NCBI RefSeq assembly: GCF_900128525.1
Contig: NZ_FQTQ01000075.1
Location: 1-35,456, forward strand
Direction: 5' to 3'
Source: a methanotrophic endosymbiont of Bathymodiolus puteoserpentis (Logatchev)
GTDB taxonomy: Bacteria > Pseudomonadota > Gammaproteobacteria > Methylococcales > Methylomonadaceae
Length of the DNA: 35,456 nt
Of this stretch, positions 18,472 to 26,851 are shown piece by piece (within the stretch, counting starts at the first letter, position 1; each line of letters begins with the position of its first letter). The notes beneath the pieces are model-generated. The model was given only the letters and a program-made list of their open reading frames with translations, had not been told where the DNA came from and made no database searches. A program made the translations under genes and the position numbers.

Positions 18472-19905
18472 ATGAAAAAAATACTTTTTGTTACTAGTGA
18501 AGTACACCCTTTGATTAAAACGGGCGGTTTGGCCGATGTTGCAGGAAGCCTACCTATTGCATTATCTGAGTTAGATCAAGATATTCGTATTATTGTCCCT
18601 AAATATTATGGCATTAAACTAACCGAGGAGCCTCTATACCGCAGTACCATTAGAATCAATAATCGTGATGTCAATATCTTTGAAACACAGCTACCTAATA
18701 GTCATGTTATCGTCTGGTTAGTAGATTGCCCTGAGTTTTTTTCTATCCCAGGTAATCCATATACTGATGAATTTGGTAACGCCTGGTCTAATAGTGCCGA
18801 GAAATTTGCACTATTCTGTCGTGCTGCAGTTGAAGTTGCGCAGAACCGAGCTTATTTAGACTGGAAAGCCGATATTGTCCATTGTAATGATTGGCAAAGT
18901 GGTCTAGTGCCTGCCTTATTAACACTAGAACCTTTACGCCCCTCTACTGTTTTTACCATACACAATATGGCTTACCAAGGCATCTTCCCGCAAGAAACTT
19001 TTCATGCGCTGGGGCTCCCCGGACAACTATGGCAACCGTCTGCACTGGAATATCATAATAGACTGTCCTTTATTAAAGGGGGGATCTCTTGTGCTGACCA
19101 TATCACAACGGTCAGCCCTAACTATGCACTAGAAATTCAAACCGCTGACTTTGGCTACGGATTAGAAGGACTGCTGCAACACCGTAGACATGACCTGAAT
19201 GGTATTATCAATGGTATTGATTTAGAACAATGGAATCCTGCCATAGATAAGCGTATAGCACAAACCTATACCGTAGAAACTTTGGCTAAAAAAACACTGA
19301 ATAAAACAGCCATACAACAAAAGTTATCTTTACCAGAAGAGTCATCTATACCCATGATTGCTCTTATTAGCCGTTTAGTAGAACAAAAAGGTATTGATTT
19401 AGTTATTCAATGTTTAGAAAACTTAGTTCAATACCCACTACAGTTTGTTTTATTAGGTGCTGGCAATAAAAGCTATGAACACCAATTGAAAAACCTAAGC
19501 TTGCTACACCCAGAAAAAATTTCCGTCACTATTGGCTATGATGAAGATTTTGCGCATTTAATTGAAGCAGGAGCCGATATGTTTTTAATGCCATCACGCT
19601 TTGAACCTTGTGGACTGAATCAAATGTACAGTCAGCGCTATGGCACACTGCCAATTGTAAGAAGGACTGGTGGCTTGGCAGATACCGTCGTGGATGCAAT
19701 GCCTGACTCTATCGCGCAACAAACTGCCTCAGGATTTGTCTTTGATGAAGCCTCAGTCAGTGCCATGTTAGAAGCCATTAAGCGGGCTTTATTTGTTTAT
19801 GACAATAAAAAAACGTGGCAAAAGATACAAAAAATCGCGATGCAGAAAGATTTTTCTTGGCAACAGAGTGCAGAGCAATATCTAGCTCTGTATCGTACAC
19901 TGTAG
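18472..19905 (+). CDS. glgA: Glycogen synthase (ADP-glucose, GT5)
   Basis: Extends alpha-1,4-glucan chains from ADP-glucose. The GT5 motif KTGGLADVAGSLP begins at Lys16. EPCGLNQMYSQRYGT with the catalytic-region Glu, and RRTGGLADTV, are near the C-terminus. The frame can be read back to ATG 18400, but that adds 24 residues lying inside glgB. MKKILFVTSEVHP at 18472 is the family's normal start and gives 477 aa, the same length as E. coli GlgA. No ribosome site of strength precedes it, so coupling to glgB translation is likely. No clear terminator follows in 19906-19972. Confidence 0.96.
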   Translation: MKKILFVTSEVHPLIKTGGLADVAGSLPIALSELDQDIRIIVPKYYGIKLTEEPLYRSTIRINNRDVNIFETQLPNSHVIVWLVDCPEFFSIPGNPYTDEFGNAWSNSAEKFALFCRAAVEVAQNRAYLDWKADIVHCNDWQSGLVPALLTLEPLRPSTVFTIHNMAYQGIFPQETFHALGLPGQLWQPSALEYHNRLSFIKGGISCADHITTVSPNYALEIQTADFGYGLEGLLQHRRHDLNGIINGIDLEQWNPAIDKRIAQTYTVETLAKKTLNKTAIQQKLSLPEESSIPMIALISRLVEQKGIDLVIQCLENLVQYPLQFVLLGAGNKSYEHQLKNLSLLHPEKISVTIGYDEDFAHLIEAGADMFLMPSRFEPCGLNQMYSQRYGTLPIVRRTGGLADTVVDAMPDSIAQQTASGFVFDEASVSAMLEAIKRALFVYDNKKTWQKIQKIAMQKDFSWQQSAEQYLALYRTL

Positions 19906-19972
19906 GCTAAAAAAGGCTTAAAAGAGGACTTACCCACGTTCTATAAAAATCAGTTAATCACAGTTTCCAAGT

Positions 19973-20374
19973 TTAATTATCAATTGTAAATGGGGGCGGT
20001 AACAACGCCTCTAATTTTTTAGTCGCTGCGTCACAATTATCCAAGGAACGAATAACTTGCTGCTGAGCTAGGAAATCAACCATTGAGAAGTTATCACTAC
20101 TCATGGATCGAATCACATATGCATTAAGCTTAGCGCAAGCTTCTTGCATCGCAAGTTCAGCATCCGATAAAATAGTATTCTCTTCATCCATTGTCAAAAT
20201 CATAACCTGACTGCTTGCTATATTTTGACGTTTAAAAATCGACTCTGCTTTTTGCCTAAGTTGCTCTATTTTTTTTTGGCCTAAGGGGTCTTGAATAAAA
20301 GCACAACCCGAAAATAATAAAAAAGCGATAATTATTACGGAAAATTTTATAACTTTCTGGTTAAATAGCAGCAT
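19973..20374 (-). CDS. Small lipoprotein of unknown function
   Basis: 133 aa with a lipoprotein signal: a hydrophobic stretch (about 9-22) ends in the lipobox LFSGC, so Cys24 would be lipidated. The mature part is mostly helical and charged (KKIEQLRQKAESIFKRQNIA), with two further cysteines (CAKLNAYV, NCDAATKKLE) that could form a disulfide. It ends in a Pro-rich LLPPPF tail. I do not recognise the family. It is divergent from thiD with only 25 bases between start codons, so either promoter would overlap the other gene. Confidence 0.75.
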   Translation of the reverse strand: MLLFNQKVIKFSVIIIAFLLFSGCAFIQDPLGQKKIEQLRQKAESIFKRQNIASSQVMILTMDEENTILSDAELAMQEACAKLNAYVIRSMSSDNFSMVDFLAQQQVIRSLDNCDAATKKLEALLPPPFTIDN

Positions 20375-20399
20375 ATTTTCAACATCACTCTTTAATATT

Positions 20400-21194
20400 A
20401 TGAATCAAGTACGTAAACCTGTAGTGCTTTGCTTTTCTGGACATGATCCCAGTGGTGGAGCTGGTATACAAGCTGATATTGAAACACTTATTAGCCATCA
20501 ATGTCATGCCGCCAGTGTCATAACAGCCTTAACTGAACAAGATACTTGCAATGTAAAAAAAATGCTGCCGCAACCTGCCTCGGCTATTATTTCTCAGGCG
20601 CGCACTATTTTAGAAGATTTACCGGTTAAAGCTATTAAAATTGGCTTAATTGGACATATTGAAACCGCTAAAGCAATTCATACTATCCTAACTGAATATT
20701 CTTCATTACCTGTTATTTTAGATCCCGTTCTAGCGGCTGGTGGCGGTACAATATTATCTAATAATGGATTAATTGATAGCATCATAGAGTTACTATTGCC
20801 CCGTACCACAATCCTCACCCCAAACAGTGTAGAAGCAAGGCAACTGGCGAAGTGTGATGACTTACAATTAGCCGGTATCAAATTATTAGAACTAGGCAGT
20901 GATTATGTTTTACTCACAGGCTCACACGAAGCAAGCCCGACAGTTAATAACTTATTATTTAATGAAGGTAAATGCATAGAAACCTATACTTGGGATAGAT
21001 TAGCACATAGCTATCATGGATCAGGTTGCACTTTAGCATCCAGTATTGCCGCTATGCTGGCGCACGGATTAGAGGTCGAAACCTGTATACTAGAAGCGCA
21101 AGAATATACTTGGAGTAGCTTAAATGAAGGCTACAAACCCGGCAAAGGACAATATATTCCAAATCGTTTATTTTGGATGCAAGAAAATACATGA
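20400..21194 (+). CDS. thiD: Hydroxymethylpyrimidine/phosphomethylpyrimidine kinase
   Basis: Phosphorylates HMP and then HMP-P to HMP-PP, the pyrimidine half of thiamine. The ribokinase-fold motif FSGHDPSGGAGIQADIETL is at about 13-31, DPVLAAGGG at about 103-111, and the C-terminal anion hole HGSGCTLASSIAA near 203-215. Length 264 aa is normal. The ATG lacks a visible ribosome site. No TPP riboswitch fits into the 25 bases to the divergent lipoprotein gene. Its stop overlaps the thiE start (ATGA). Confidence 0.95.
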   Translation: MNQVRKPVVLCFSGHDPSGGAGIQADIETLISHQCHAASVITALTEQDTCNVKKMLPQPASAIISQARTILEDLPVKAIKIGLIGHIETAKAIHTILTEYSSLPVILDPVLAAGGGTILSNNGLIDSIIELLLPRTTILTPNSVEARQLAKCDDLQLAGIKLLELGSDYVLLTGSHEASPTVNNLLFNEGKCIETYTWDRLAHSYHGSGCTLASSIAAMLAHGLEVETCILEAQEYTWSSLNEGYKPGKGQYIPNRLFWMQENT

Positions 21195-21805
21195 TATTAC
21201 CAAAAACGGGACTGTATGCTATTACTCAAACAGTAAACAAAATGCCTAACCAAGTTATAAGTGAAGTCAGTGCCGCACTTAAAGCAGGTATTAGCCTACT
21301 ACAATATCGTGATAAACAGCCTGTTAATGCTATTTATTTAGCGGGCGCATTAAAAGAGCTGTGTCATAGTCATAATATCCCTTTAATTATCAATGATGAC
21401 ATTAACCTCGCCAAACTAATTGGTGCCGATGGCGTGCATATAGGGCAAGAAGATGGACAGCTCAGTTATGCACGTGAAATCTTAGGCAAAAATGCGCTCA
21501 TAGGCGTTTCTTGTTATGACAGCTTAGATAGAGCATTAGAAGCCGAACAGAACTCTGCAGATTATGTTGCTTTTGGGCGTTTTTTTCCTTCTCATTCAAA
21601 GCCACTTGCCGCCCCTGCCCATATTTCTACCTTACAGAAGGCAAAAAATAGCATTAAAGTTCCTATTATTGCTATTGGCGGTATATTGCCCACTAATGGC
21701 GCTGAGTTATTAACGGCTGGGGCAGATATATTAGCTGTGATAGGAGGAATTTTTGATCAAACGCCATATCAATCAGCTTTAGCCTACCAAGCTTTATTTA
21801 AATGA
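21191..21805 (+). CDS. thiE: Thiamine-phosphate synthase
   Basis: Joins HMP-PP and the thiazole phosphate to give thiamine phosphate. TIM-barrel motifs are present: LLQYRDK, LIINDDINLAKLIGADGVHI followed by GQED, IGVSCY, VAFGRFFPSHSK and VPIIAIGGI. The frame opens at 21173, but ATG 21191 overlaps the thiD TGA (ATGA) and gives MILPKTGLYAIT, the usual family start; the protein is then 204 aa. Its own TGA overlaps the soxX start, so it links the thiamine and sox genes. Confidence 0.95.
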   Translation: MILPKTGLYAITQTVNKMPNQVISEVSAALKAGISLLQYRDKQPVNAIYLAGALKELCHSHNIPLIINDDINLAKLIGADGVHIGQEDGQLSYAREILGKNALIGVSCYDSLDRALEAEQNSADYVAFGRFFPSHSKPLAAPAHISTLQKAKNSIKVPIIAIGGILPTNGAELLTAGADILAVIGGIFDQTPYQSALAYQALFK

Positions 21806-22143
21806 AAAAAACCGTCAGTCTATTTTTGCTTGTCCTGATCACGGCATGTACTTACCCTAAAATACAACAGGACCTCAGCATAGGCAAACAGCTGAGCTTT
21901 CAACGTAACAAGGGCAATTGCCTCGCTTGTCATGTTATAGAAGATGGCGAAGCACCCGGCAATATAGGGCCTGCTTTAGTTAATATACCAACACGCTTTA
22001 CAAGCAAAGAAGATTTAAAGGCATTTATCTGGGATGCCACACAATTTAATGCGCACACTAGCATGCCACCTTTTGGCAAAAATAAGATTTTAACAGCTGA
22101 TGAATTAGACCATGTCGTCGATTATATATGGTCACTTAAATAA
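21802..22143 (+). CDS. soxX: Sulfur oxidation c-type cytochrome SoxX (predicted lipoprotein)
   Basis: Monohaem cytochrome c subunit of SoxXA, which conjugates thiosulfate oxidatively to SoxY. The haem motif CLACH is at residues 40-44 and the likely axial Met88 in TSMPPFGKN. GEAPGNIGPALV and the C-terminal LTADELDHVVDYIWSL agree with SoxX. The signal ends in LITAC (Cys16), which fits a lipobox, so this SoxX may be membrane-tethered rather than soluble. 113 aa. Translation is coupled to thiE by an ATGA overlap. Confidence 0.9.
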   Translation: MKKTVSLFLLVLITACTYPKIQQDLSIGKQLSFQRNKGNCLACHVIEDGEAPGNIGPALVNIPTRFTSKEDLKAFIWDATQFNAHTSMPPFGKNKILTADELDHVVDYIWSLK

Positions 22144-22159
22144 CCTGAGATACAGACTT

Positions 22160-22618
22160 ATGCTTACAACACGTCGTCGTTTCGTAAAAAAACTACTCGC
22201 ATTAAGTAGCTATGCTTTAAGTTTAGGCTTCTCTCACATTAGCTTAGCTAACTGGTTAGCTAGTAACTTCAGCAGACAAACCATCAGCCAATCCATTGCC
22301 CAGCTATTTCCCAATCAAACACTACAAACGAGTGACCGTATTAGTTTAAAATTGCCCAACACGGCAGAAAATGGTTCCGTTGTCCCTATTACAATTAGTA
22401 GTACAATCCCTGATGTTGATACCATCTATATCTTATCGGAGAAAAACCCTGTTCCACTGATTGCTCAATTCAGTATTGATCCTGATTTAGAAACCTACTT
22501 AGGAGCGCGCTTTAAAATGCAAGAAACTTGCGATGTGATTGTCGTATTGAAAGCAAAAGATCAATACTTCCAGGTACGACAAAAGGTAAAAGTCACTTTA
22601 GGCGGTTGTGGAGGTTAA
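22160..22618 (+). CDS. soxY: Thiosulfate carrier subunit SoxY
   Basis: Periplasmic carrier on which sulfur intermediates are bound. A twin-arginine signal is present (TTRRRFVKKLLALSS), consistent with Tat export of the folded SoxYZ complex. The protein ends in LGGCGG, the swinging arm with the substrate-binding Cys. I chose ATG 22160 (152 aa) because it begins just before the Tat motif; the longer frame from 22112 lies in soxX. It starts 16 bases after the soxX stop. Confidence 0.95.
   Translation: MLTTRRRFVKKLLALSSYALSLGFSHISLANWLASNFSRQTISQSIAQLFPNQTLQTSDRISLKLPNTAENGSVVPITISSTIPDVDTIYILSEKNPVPLIAQFSIDPDLETYLGARFKMQETCDVIVVLKAKDQYFQVRQKVKVTLGGCGG
22610..22614 (+). promoter_or_regulatory. 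soxZ ribosome binding site within the last codons of soxY
   Basis: GGAGG lies five bases before ATG 22620 and is formed by the two glycine codons (GGA GGT) that end the SoxY GGCGG arm. It decides the soxZ start in favour of ATG 22620 over the in-frame GTG at 22608. Confidence 0.75.
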
Positions 22619-22619
22619 G

Positions 22620-22931
22620 ATGTCAACTATAAAAATTCGTAGTAAACGCTTTGCTGATCATACGCTTGTACGTACTTTAATCGCTCACCCGATGGAAACA
22701 GGGCACAATAAAAATAATACGACAGGCGAATTAATTCCTGCACATTTTATACAAACTTTAACCTTTAAACATAATGGCAAAGTATTAAGCCAATGCCAAA
22801 TGGGCTACGGCGTATCAAAGAATCCTTTTTTCTCCTTTAAGATAAAATCAGCAAAAGCAGGTGATAAAGTCAGCATCAGTTGGCAAGATAATTTAGCTTA
22901 TAGCGATACTCAAGAGCATATTATTTCATGA
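22620..22931 (+). CDS. soxZ: Thiosulfate oxidation carrier subunit SoxZ
   Basis: Immunoglobulin-like partner of SoxY in the SoxYZ carrier. Recognisable features are IRSKRFADHTLVRTLIAHPMETGHNK near the N-terminus (read here as two pieces, IRSKRFADHTLVRTL and IAHPMETGHNK), IPAHFIQTL and the SWQDN segment near the end. 103 aa from ATG 22620, typical length. It has no signal peptide, as expected for a subunit carried out with SoxY by the Tat system. Its TGA overlaps the soxA start (ATGA). Confidence 0.95.
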   Translation: MSTIKIRSKRFADHTLVRTLIAHPMETGHNKNNTTGELIPAHFIQTLTFKHNGKVLSQCQMGYGVSKNPFFSFKIKSAKAGDKVSISWQDNLAYSDTQEHIIS

Positions 22932-23767
22932 ACTCACCCTTATTTATTTTTTGCCTCTGGATAAACTTGCTGATATCCAGCTCATTAACCTGGGCAAGTC
23001 CCGAGCAAGATAGAAAACAAATACTGACTTTTTATCAGCAACTATTCCCACAATTACAATTCGCTGATTATGCACAAGGCGTTTATGCAATTGACAGTGA
23101 CGCTAAGAGTTCTTGGCAAGCTATTGAAGAATTTCCTCCTTATGAATTTGCCCTAGAAGAAGGTAAGACACTATTTAATCGCCCTTTTAATAATGGCGCT
23201 CGCTATGCCGATTGTTTTCCTAATCAAGGTATAGCAATTGCCCAAAATTACCCTTATTGGGATGAGCACAAGCAAAGCATTATTACCTTAGCCAGTGCAC
23301 TTAATGATTGCCGTTTACAGAATCACCTTCCTGCGCTGCCTTATGCCAAAGGCAAAATAACCAAACTGTTAGCTTATATGGCTTTTACCTCACGTGGCCA
23401 GCTAATTCGTACCATAATCCCTGAACATTCCCCGCAGGCACTTAATGCTTATGAACAAGGCAAAGCCTATTTTTATCAACGTCGTGGGCAACTTAATTTT
23501 TCCTGCGCCAGTTGCCATATAGACAATGCTGGAAAATTTATACGCTCAGAAATACTAAGCCCCGCCTTAGGGCATACGACACACTGGCCAGCTTATCGTT
23601 TAAATACAGGCGAAATGGGTACTTTACACCGCCGTTTTATGGCTTGTAATAAATTAATTCGCGCGCCAATAGACGCTGCTCAAAGTCCAGCATTACGCCA
23701 ACTTGAATTTTTCTTAAGCTATATAGCAAATGGCTTGCCACTTAACGGCCCTTCAACACGCAAATGA
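22928..23767 (+). CDS. soxA: Sulfur oxidation c-type cytochrome SoxA (monohaem type)
   Basis: Catalytic subunit of SoxXA. A signal peptide ends at about TWAS (residue 24). One haem motif, CASCH, is at 193-197, and the Cys240 of RFMACNKLIRAP is the expected haem-ligating, persulfide-type Cys. The N-terminal haem of dihaem SoxA is absent; Cys96 and Cys128 instead could form the disulfide seen in monohaem SoxA proteins. 279 aa. It overlaps soxZ and moeA at ATGA junctions. No soxB follows; moeA does. Confidence 0.93.
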   Translation: MNSPLFIFCLWINLLISSSLTWASPEQDRKQILTFYQQLFPQLQFADYAQGVYAIDSDAKSSWQAIEEFPPYEFALEEGKTLFNRPFNNGARYADCFPNQGIAIAQNYPYWDEHKQSIITLASALNDCRLQNHLPALPYAKGKITKLLAYMAFTSRGQLIRTIIPEHSPQALNAYEQGKAYFYQRRGQLNFSCASCHIDNAGKFIRSEILSPALGHTTHWPAYRLNTGEMGTLHRRFMACNKLIRAPIDAAQSPALRQLEFFLSYIANGLPLNGPSTRK

Positions 23768-25026
23768 TCAAAACCCAAGCAAACTGCTCTGATGGCAATG
23801 AATCTGATTTAATCCATTTTGAACTCGCAAAAAAAATGATTTTGGATCATATTAGTGCCATTCAAGATCAACAACAAATTCCCATAGAAAAAGCCAAAGG
23901 TCGCTGCTTAGCAAAAGCCATTATTAGCCCGATCAATGTTCCTGCACATACGAATTCTGCCGTTGATGGTTATGCATTACATAGCAGCGATTTACCCATC
24001 GAGAATGAGACGTCTACTCTAACCGTTCAAGCGACAGTATTAGCGGGGCAATTCCTGAGTACAGAATGTTTACCTAAGCATTGCATACGCATTATGACGG
24101 GCGCACCGATGCCTAATAGTTTAGATACCGTCATCATGCAAGAACACTGTCAACGCGAAGCAGAAACTATTCATATTGATGCACGCCATAAAGCAGGACA
24201 AAATGTCCGAATAGCTGGCGAAGATATTAGCCAAGGTGCAACGATATTAGCCGCTGGCAAAAAACTAACCCCGCCAGACATCGGTTTATTGGCTTCATTA
24301 GGGCTACCAGAAATCAAAGTCAAACGTAAATTACGTATTGCTATTGCGTCTACTGGAGATGAAATTTACAGCCTTGCGCAAACGCCTCCCCTAGGCGGAC
24401 TTTATGATAGTAATCGCTACAGCTTGCTTGCAGCACTCGATAGGCCTGATATTGAGATAATTAATTTAGGTATTATTAGAGACCAAGAAAATGACTTATT
24501 AAACAGCTTTAATAGTGCCGCTAATTATGCCGATATTATTATTTCCACTGGCGGCGTATCCGTTGGTGAAGCTGATTTCACCAAAGCAGCCTTGCAATCT
24601 AGTGGCGAAATTAATTTTTGGAAAGTCGCTATAAAGCCTGGAAGGCCTATCGCTTTTGGCAAAATTAAACAAAGCACCTTCTTTGGTCTACCTGGCAACC
24701 CCGTTGCCGTACTACTTACTTTTTATCAGTTTGTGCTCCCTGCCATAGACAAAATGCTAGGTATTATTGATCAACCTATTGCCCCCATTATAAAAGCACG
24801 TAGCCTAGAAGCACTACGTAAAAAGCCAGGAAGAACTGAGTTTCCACGCGGTATTGTCAGGCTAACTAAAAATGGCGAATGGCAAGTTAAAACGGCGGGA
24901 AAGCAAGGCTCAGGCATTTTAAGCTCCATGAGCATGGCTAATGCGTTTATTATTTTAGAGCACGATAGAAGTACTGTAAAAAAAGGTGAATGGGTTGATG
25001 TGCAGCTATTTTCAGGGCTATTTTAA
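23764..25026 (+). CDS. moeA: Molybdopterin molybdenumtransferase MoeA
   Basis: Inserts molybdate into adenylylated molybdopterin to make Moco. Typical segments are PAHTNSAVDGYAL near 60-72, MTGAPMPNSLDTVIMQEH, NVRIAGEDI, the MoCF-like core STGDEI and ISTGGVSVGEADF, and FGLPGNPVAVLLTFYQFV. 420 aa, all domains complete. Its start overlaps the soxA stop (ATGA), so it is read as the last gene of the thi-sox run. No strong terminator follows; a weak AT-rich hairpin lies at 25081-25100. Confidence 0.95.
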   Translation: MIKTQANCSDGNESDLIHFELAKKMILDHISAIQDQQQIPIEKAKGRCLAKAIISPINVPAHTNSAVDGYALHSSDLPIENETSTLTVQATVLAGQFLSTECLPKHCIRIMTGAPMPNSLDTVIMQEHCQREAETIHIDARHKAGQNVRIAGEDISQGATILAAGKKLTPPDIGLLASLGLPEIKVKRKLRIAIASTGDEIYSLAQTPPLGGLYDSNRYSLLAALDRPDIEIINLGIIRDQENDLLNSFNSAANYADIIISTGGVSVGEADFTKAALQSSGEINFWKVAIKPGRPIAFGKIKQSTFFGLPGNPVAVLLTFYQFVLPAIDKMLGIIDQPIAPIIKARSLEALRKKPGRTEFPRGIVRLTKNGEWQVKTAGKQGSGILSSMSMANAFIILEHDRSTVKKGEWVDVQLFSGLF

Positions 25027-25246
25027 TTAAACAAAATACGACCCATTCCAATAGCCCCCCATTAGAAAGACTTATAAACTTATATAGATAGCTCTATATA
25101 GCTAGGAAATTTCTTAAAACCCTGCACTACAGCTATAATAATCAATCCTCTATCGCTTATAACGAATCAGCTTTGCCTAGCAAGTAATCCAGCAATGATA
25201 CTTTATTTTCGTTTTTTTTCACCGTCTTATACCCGCCCTCAACCTT
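25027..25246. promoter_or_regulatory. moeA-nadB spacer with a weak hairpin and a possible promoter
   Basis: TATATAG (25081-25087) and CTATATA (25094-25100) can form a weak 7-bp hairpin. A possible + strand promoter is TTGCCT (25173-25178), then 18 bases to GATACT (25197-25202), about 45 bases before nadB. Both are poor matches. I see nothing coding in this 220-base stretch. Confidence 0.25.
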
Positions 25247-26851
25247 ATGTCTAAACAAAAAAACTACGATGTTCTTATCATAGGCAGTGGTGGTGCAGGA
25301 CTCAGTTTAGCCCTTAAATTAGCAGATCACTGTCAAGTTGCTGTTTTATCTAAATTTGCCCTAACGGAAGGAAGTACTTTCTATGCTCAAGGCGGTATTT
25401 CTGCCGTTTTAGATGCACAAGAATCCTCGATAGAATCGCATATTGAAGACACTTTAATGTCTGGAGTCGGCTTATGCGACCCTGATATAGTTCGACTAAC
25501 GGTCAACTATGGAAAAAAAAGCATTGATTTCTTGCATCAGCAAGGTATGGAATTTACCGAACGAAAAAATAAAAAAGGCGAATCGGAATTACACCTTAAT
25601 CAAGAAGGCGGACATTCAGAAAGACGTATTGTGCATCATGCTGATGCCACTGGAAAAGAGCTTTCTTTATCTTTAATCGCTCAAGCAAAACAACACCCCA
25701 ATATTGAGTTATTAGAACATCATAATGTAGTAGATTTAATCACTACCCAGAAACTAGGTTTAAGCGAACAACGCGTAGTCGGTGCTTATGTTTTAGATAC
25801 ACTCAATAATCAAATTAAAACAATGGCTGCCAATACTGTTGCCATTGCTACTGGTGGTGCAAGTAAAGTGTATTTGTATACCACTAATCCGCAAATTTCT
25901 ACAGGAGATGGTATCGCACTGGCTTGGCGAGCGGGATGCCGTGTTGCTAATATGGAATTTATGCAATTTCATCCAACTTGCTTATATCATCCCGATGCCC
26001 GCTCCTTTTTAATTAGTGAAGCAGTACGCGGTGAAGGCGCTAAACTTATCTTGCCGAATGGCTCGCCGTTTATGCAGAACTATGACGAGCGCGCTGAGCT
26101 TGCTCCACGTGATATAGTCGCTCGCGCCATTGATCATGAAATTAAAAAACACGGTATAGACTGCGTTTACCTAGATATTAGCTATAAACCAGCTGATTTT
26201 ATTAAAAGCCACTTTCCCTCTATTTATCAGCAATGCCTTAAATTTAATATTGACATTACTCAGTCCCCTATTCCTGTTGTTCCTGCTGCTCACTATACCT
26301 GTGGAGGTGTAATGACCGATGATTATGCCCGTACAGATATTTCAGGTCTATATGCCCTCGGTGAAGTTGCTCATACAGGTTTACATGGCGCAAACCGCAT
26401 GGCCAGCAATTCCTTATTAGAATGTTTAGTCTTTGCCGACCGCGCTTGCGAAGATATTTTAAGACGAAACCTTACCCAAGCTTTACCTGAAATTCCCGAT
26501 TGGGATGACTCTCAAGTTATTGAATCAAAAGAAGAGATAATGATTGCACACAATTGGGATGAAGTACGCCGCTTTATGTGGAATTATGTGGGTATTGTAC
26601 GCACGACGCAGCGGTTAAAAAGAGCGGCTCGGCGGCTAGAATTACTAAAAAGTGAAATTGCTGAATATTATCAAAATTATCGCGTTAGCAGTGATTTATT
26701 AGAATTACGTAACTTAGTCATTGTCGCTGACTTAATTATTCAAAGTGCCTTAGCACGCAAAGAAAGTCGAGGTTTGCACTATACCTTAGATTATCCAGAG
26801 TTAGACAATAGCCAACCAGCACAAAATACGATTATTCAACCCTTGCCCTAA
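25247..26851 (+). CDS. nadB: L-aspartate oxidase
   Basis: FAD enzyme that oxidises L-aspartate to iminoaspartate in de novo NAD synthesis. The dinucleotide-binding GSGGAGLSLAL is at about 13-23. GGHSERRIVHHADATGKE, EFMQFHPTCLY, the SEAVRGEGA loop and HGANRMASNSLLECLVF are all family hallmarks. 534 aa, full length. The NadA partner is not adjacent. The TAA shares a base with the next ATG (TAATG), so it heads a probable four-gene operon. Confidence 0.96.
   Translation: MSKQKNYDVLIIGSGGAGLSLALKLADHCQVAVLSKFALTEGSTFYAQGGISAVLDAQESSIESHIEDTLMSGVGLCDPDIVRLTVNYGKKSIDFLHQQGMEFTERKNKKGESELHLNQEGGHSERRIVHHADATGKELSLSLIAQAKQHPNIELLEHHNVVDLITTQKLGLSEQRVVGAYVLDTLNNQIKTMAANTVAIATGGASKVYLYTTNPQISTGDGIALAWRAGCRVANMEFMQFHPTCLYHPDARSFLISEAVRGEGAKLILPNGSPFMQNYDERAELAPRDIVARAIDHEIKKHGIDCVYLDISYKPADFIKSHFPSIYQQCLKFNIDITQSPIPVVPAAHYTCGGVMTDDYARTDISGLYALGEVAHTGLHGANRMASNSLLECLVFADRACEDILRRNLTQALPEIPDWDDSQVIESKEEIMIAHNWDEVRRFMWNYVGIVRTTQRLKRAARRLELLKSEIAEYYQNYRVSSDLLELRNLVIVADLIIQSALARKESRGLHYTLDYPELDNSQPAQNTIIQPLP

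Noticed and set aside
20375-20399. TPP riboswitch for thiD
   Set aside because: Only 25 bases separate thiD from the divergent lipoprotein gene; no THI-box sequence is visible.
25081-25100. AT-rich hairpin as the moeA terminator
   Set aside because: Seven A/T-dominated pairs with no following T-run; too weak to call a terminator.
23768-25246. soxB or soxCD after soxA
   Set aside because: The reading frame after soxA is a complete moeA, followed by a non-coding spacer and nadB.
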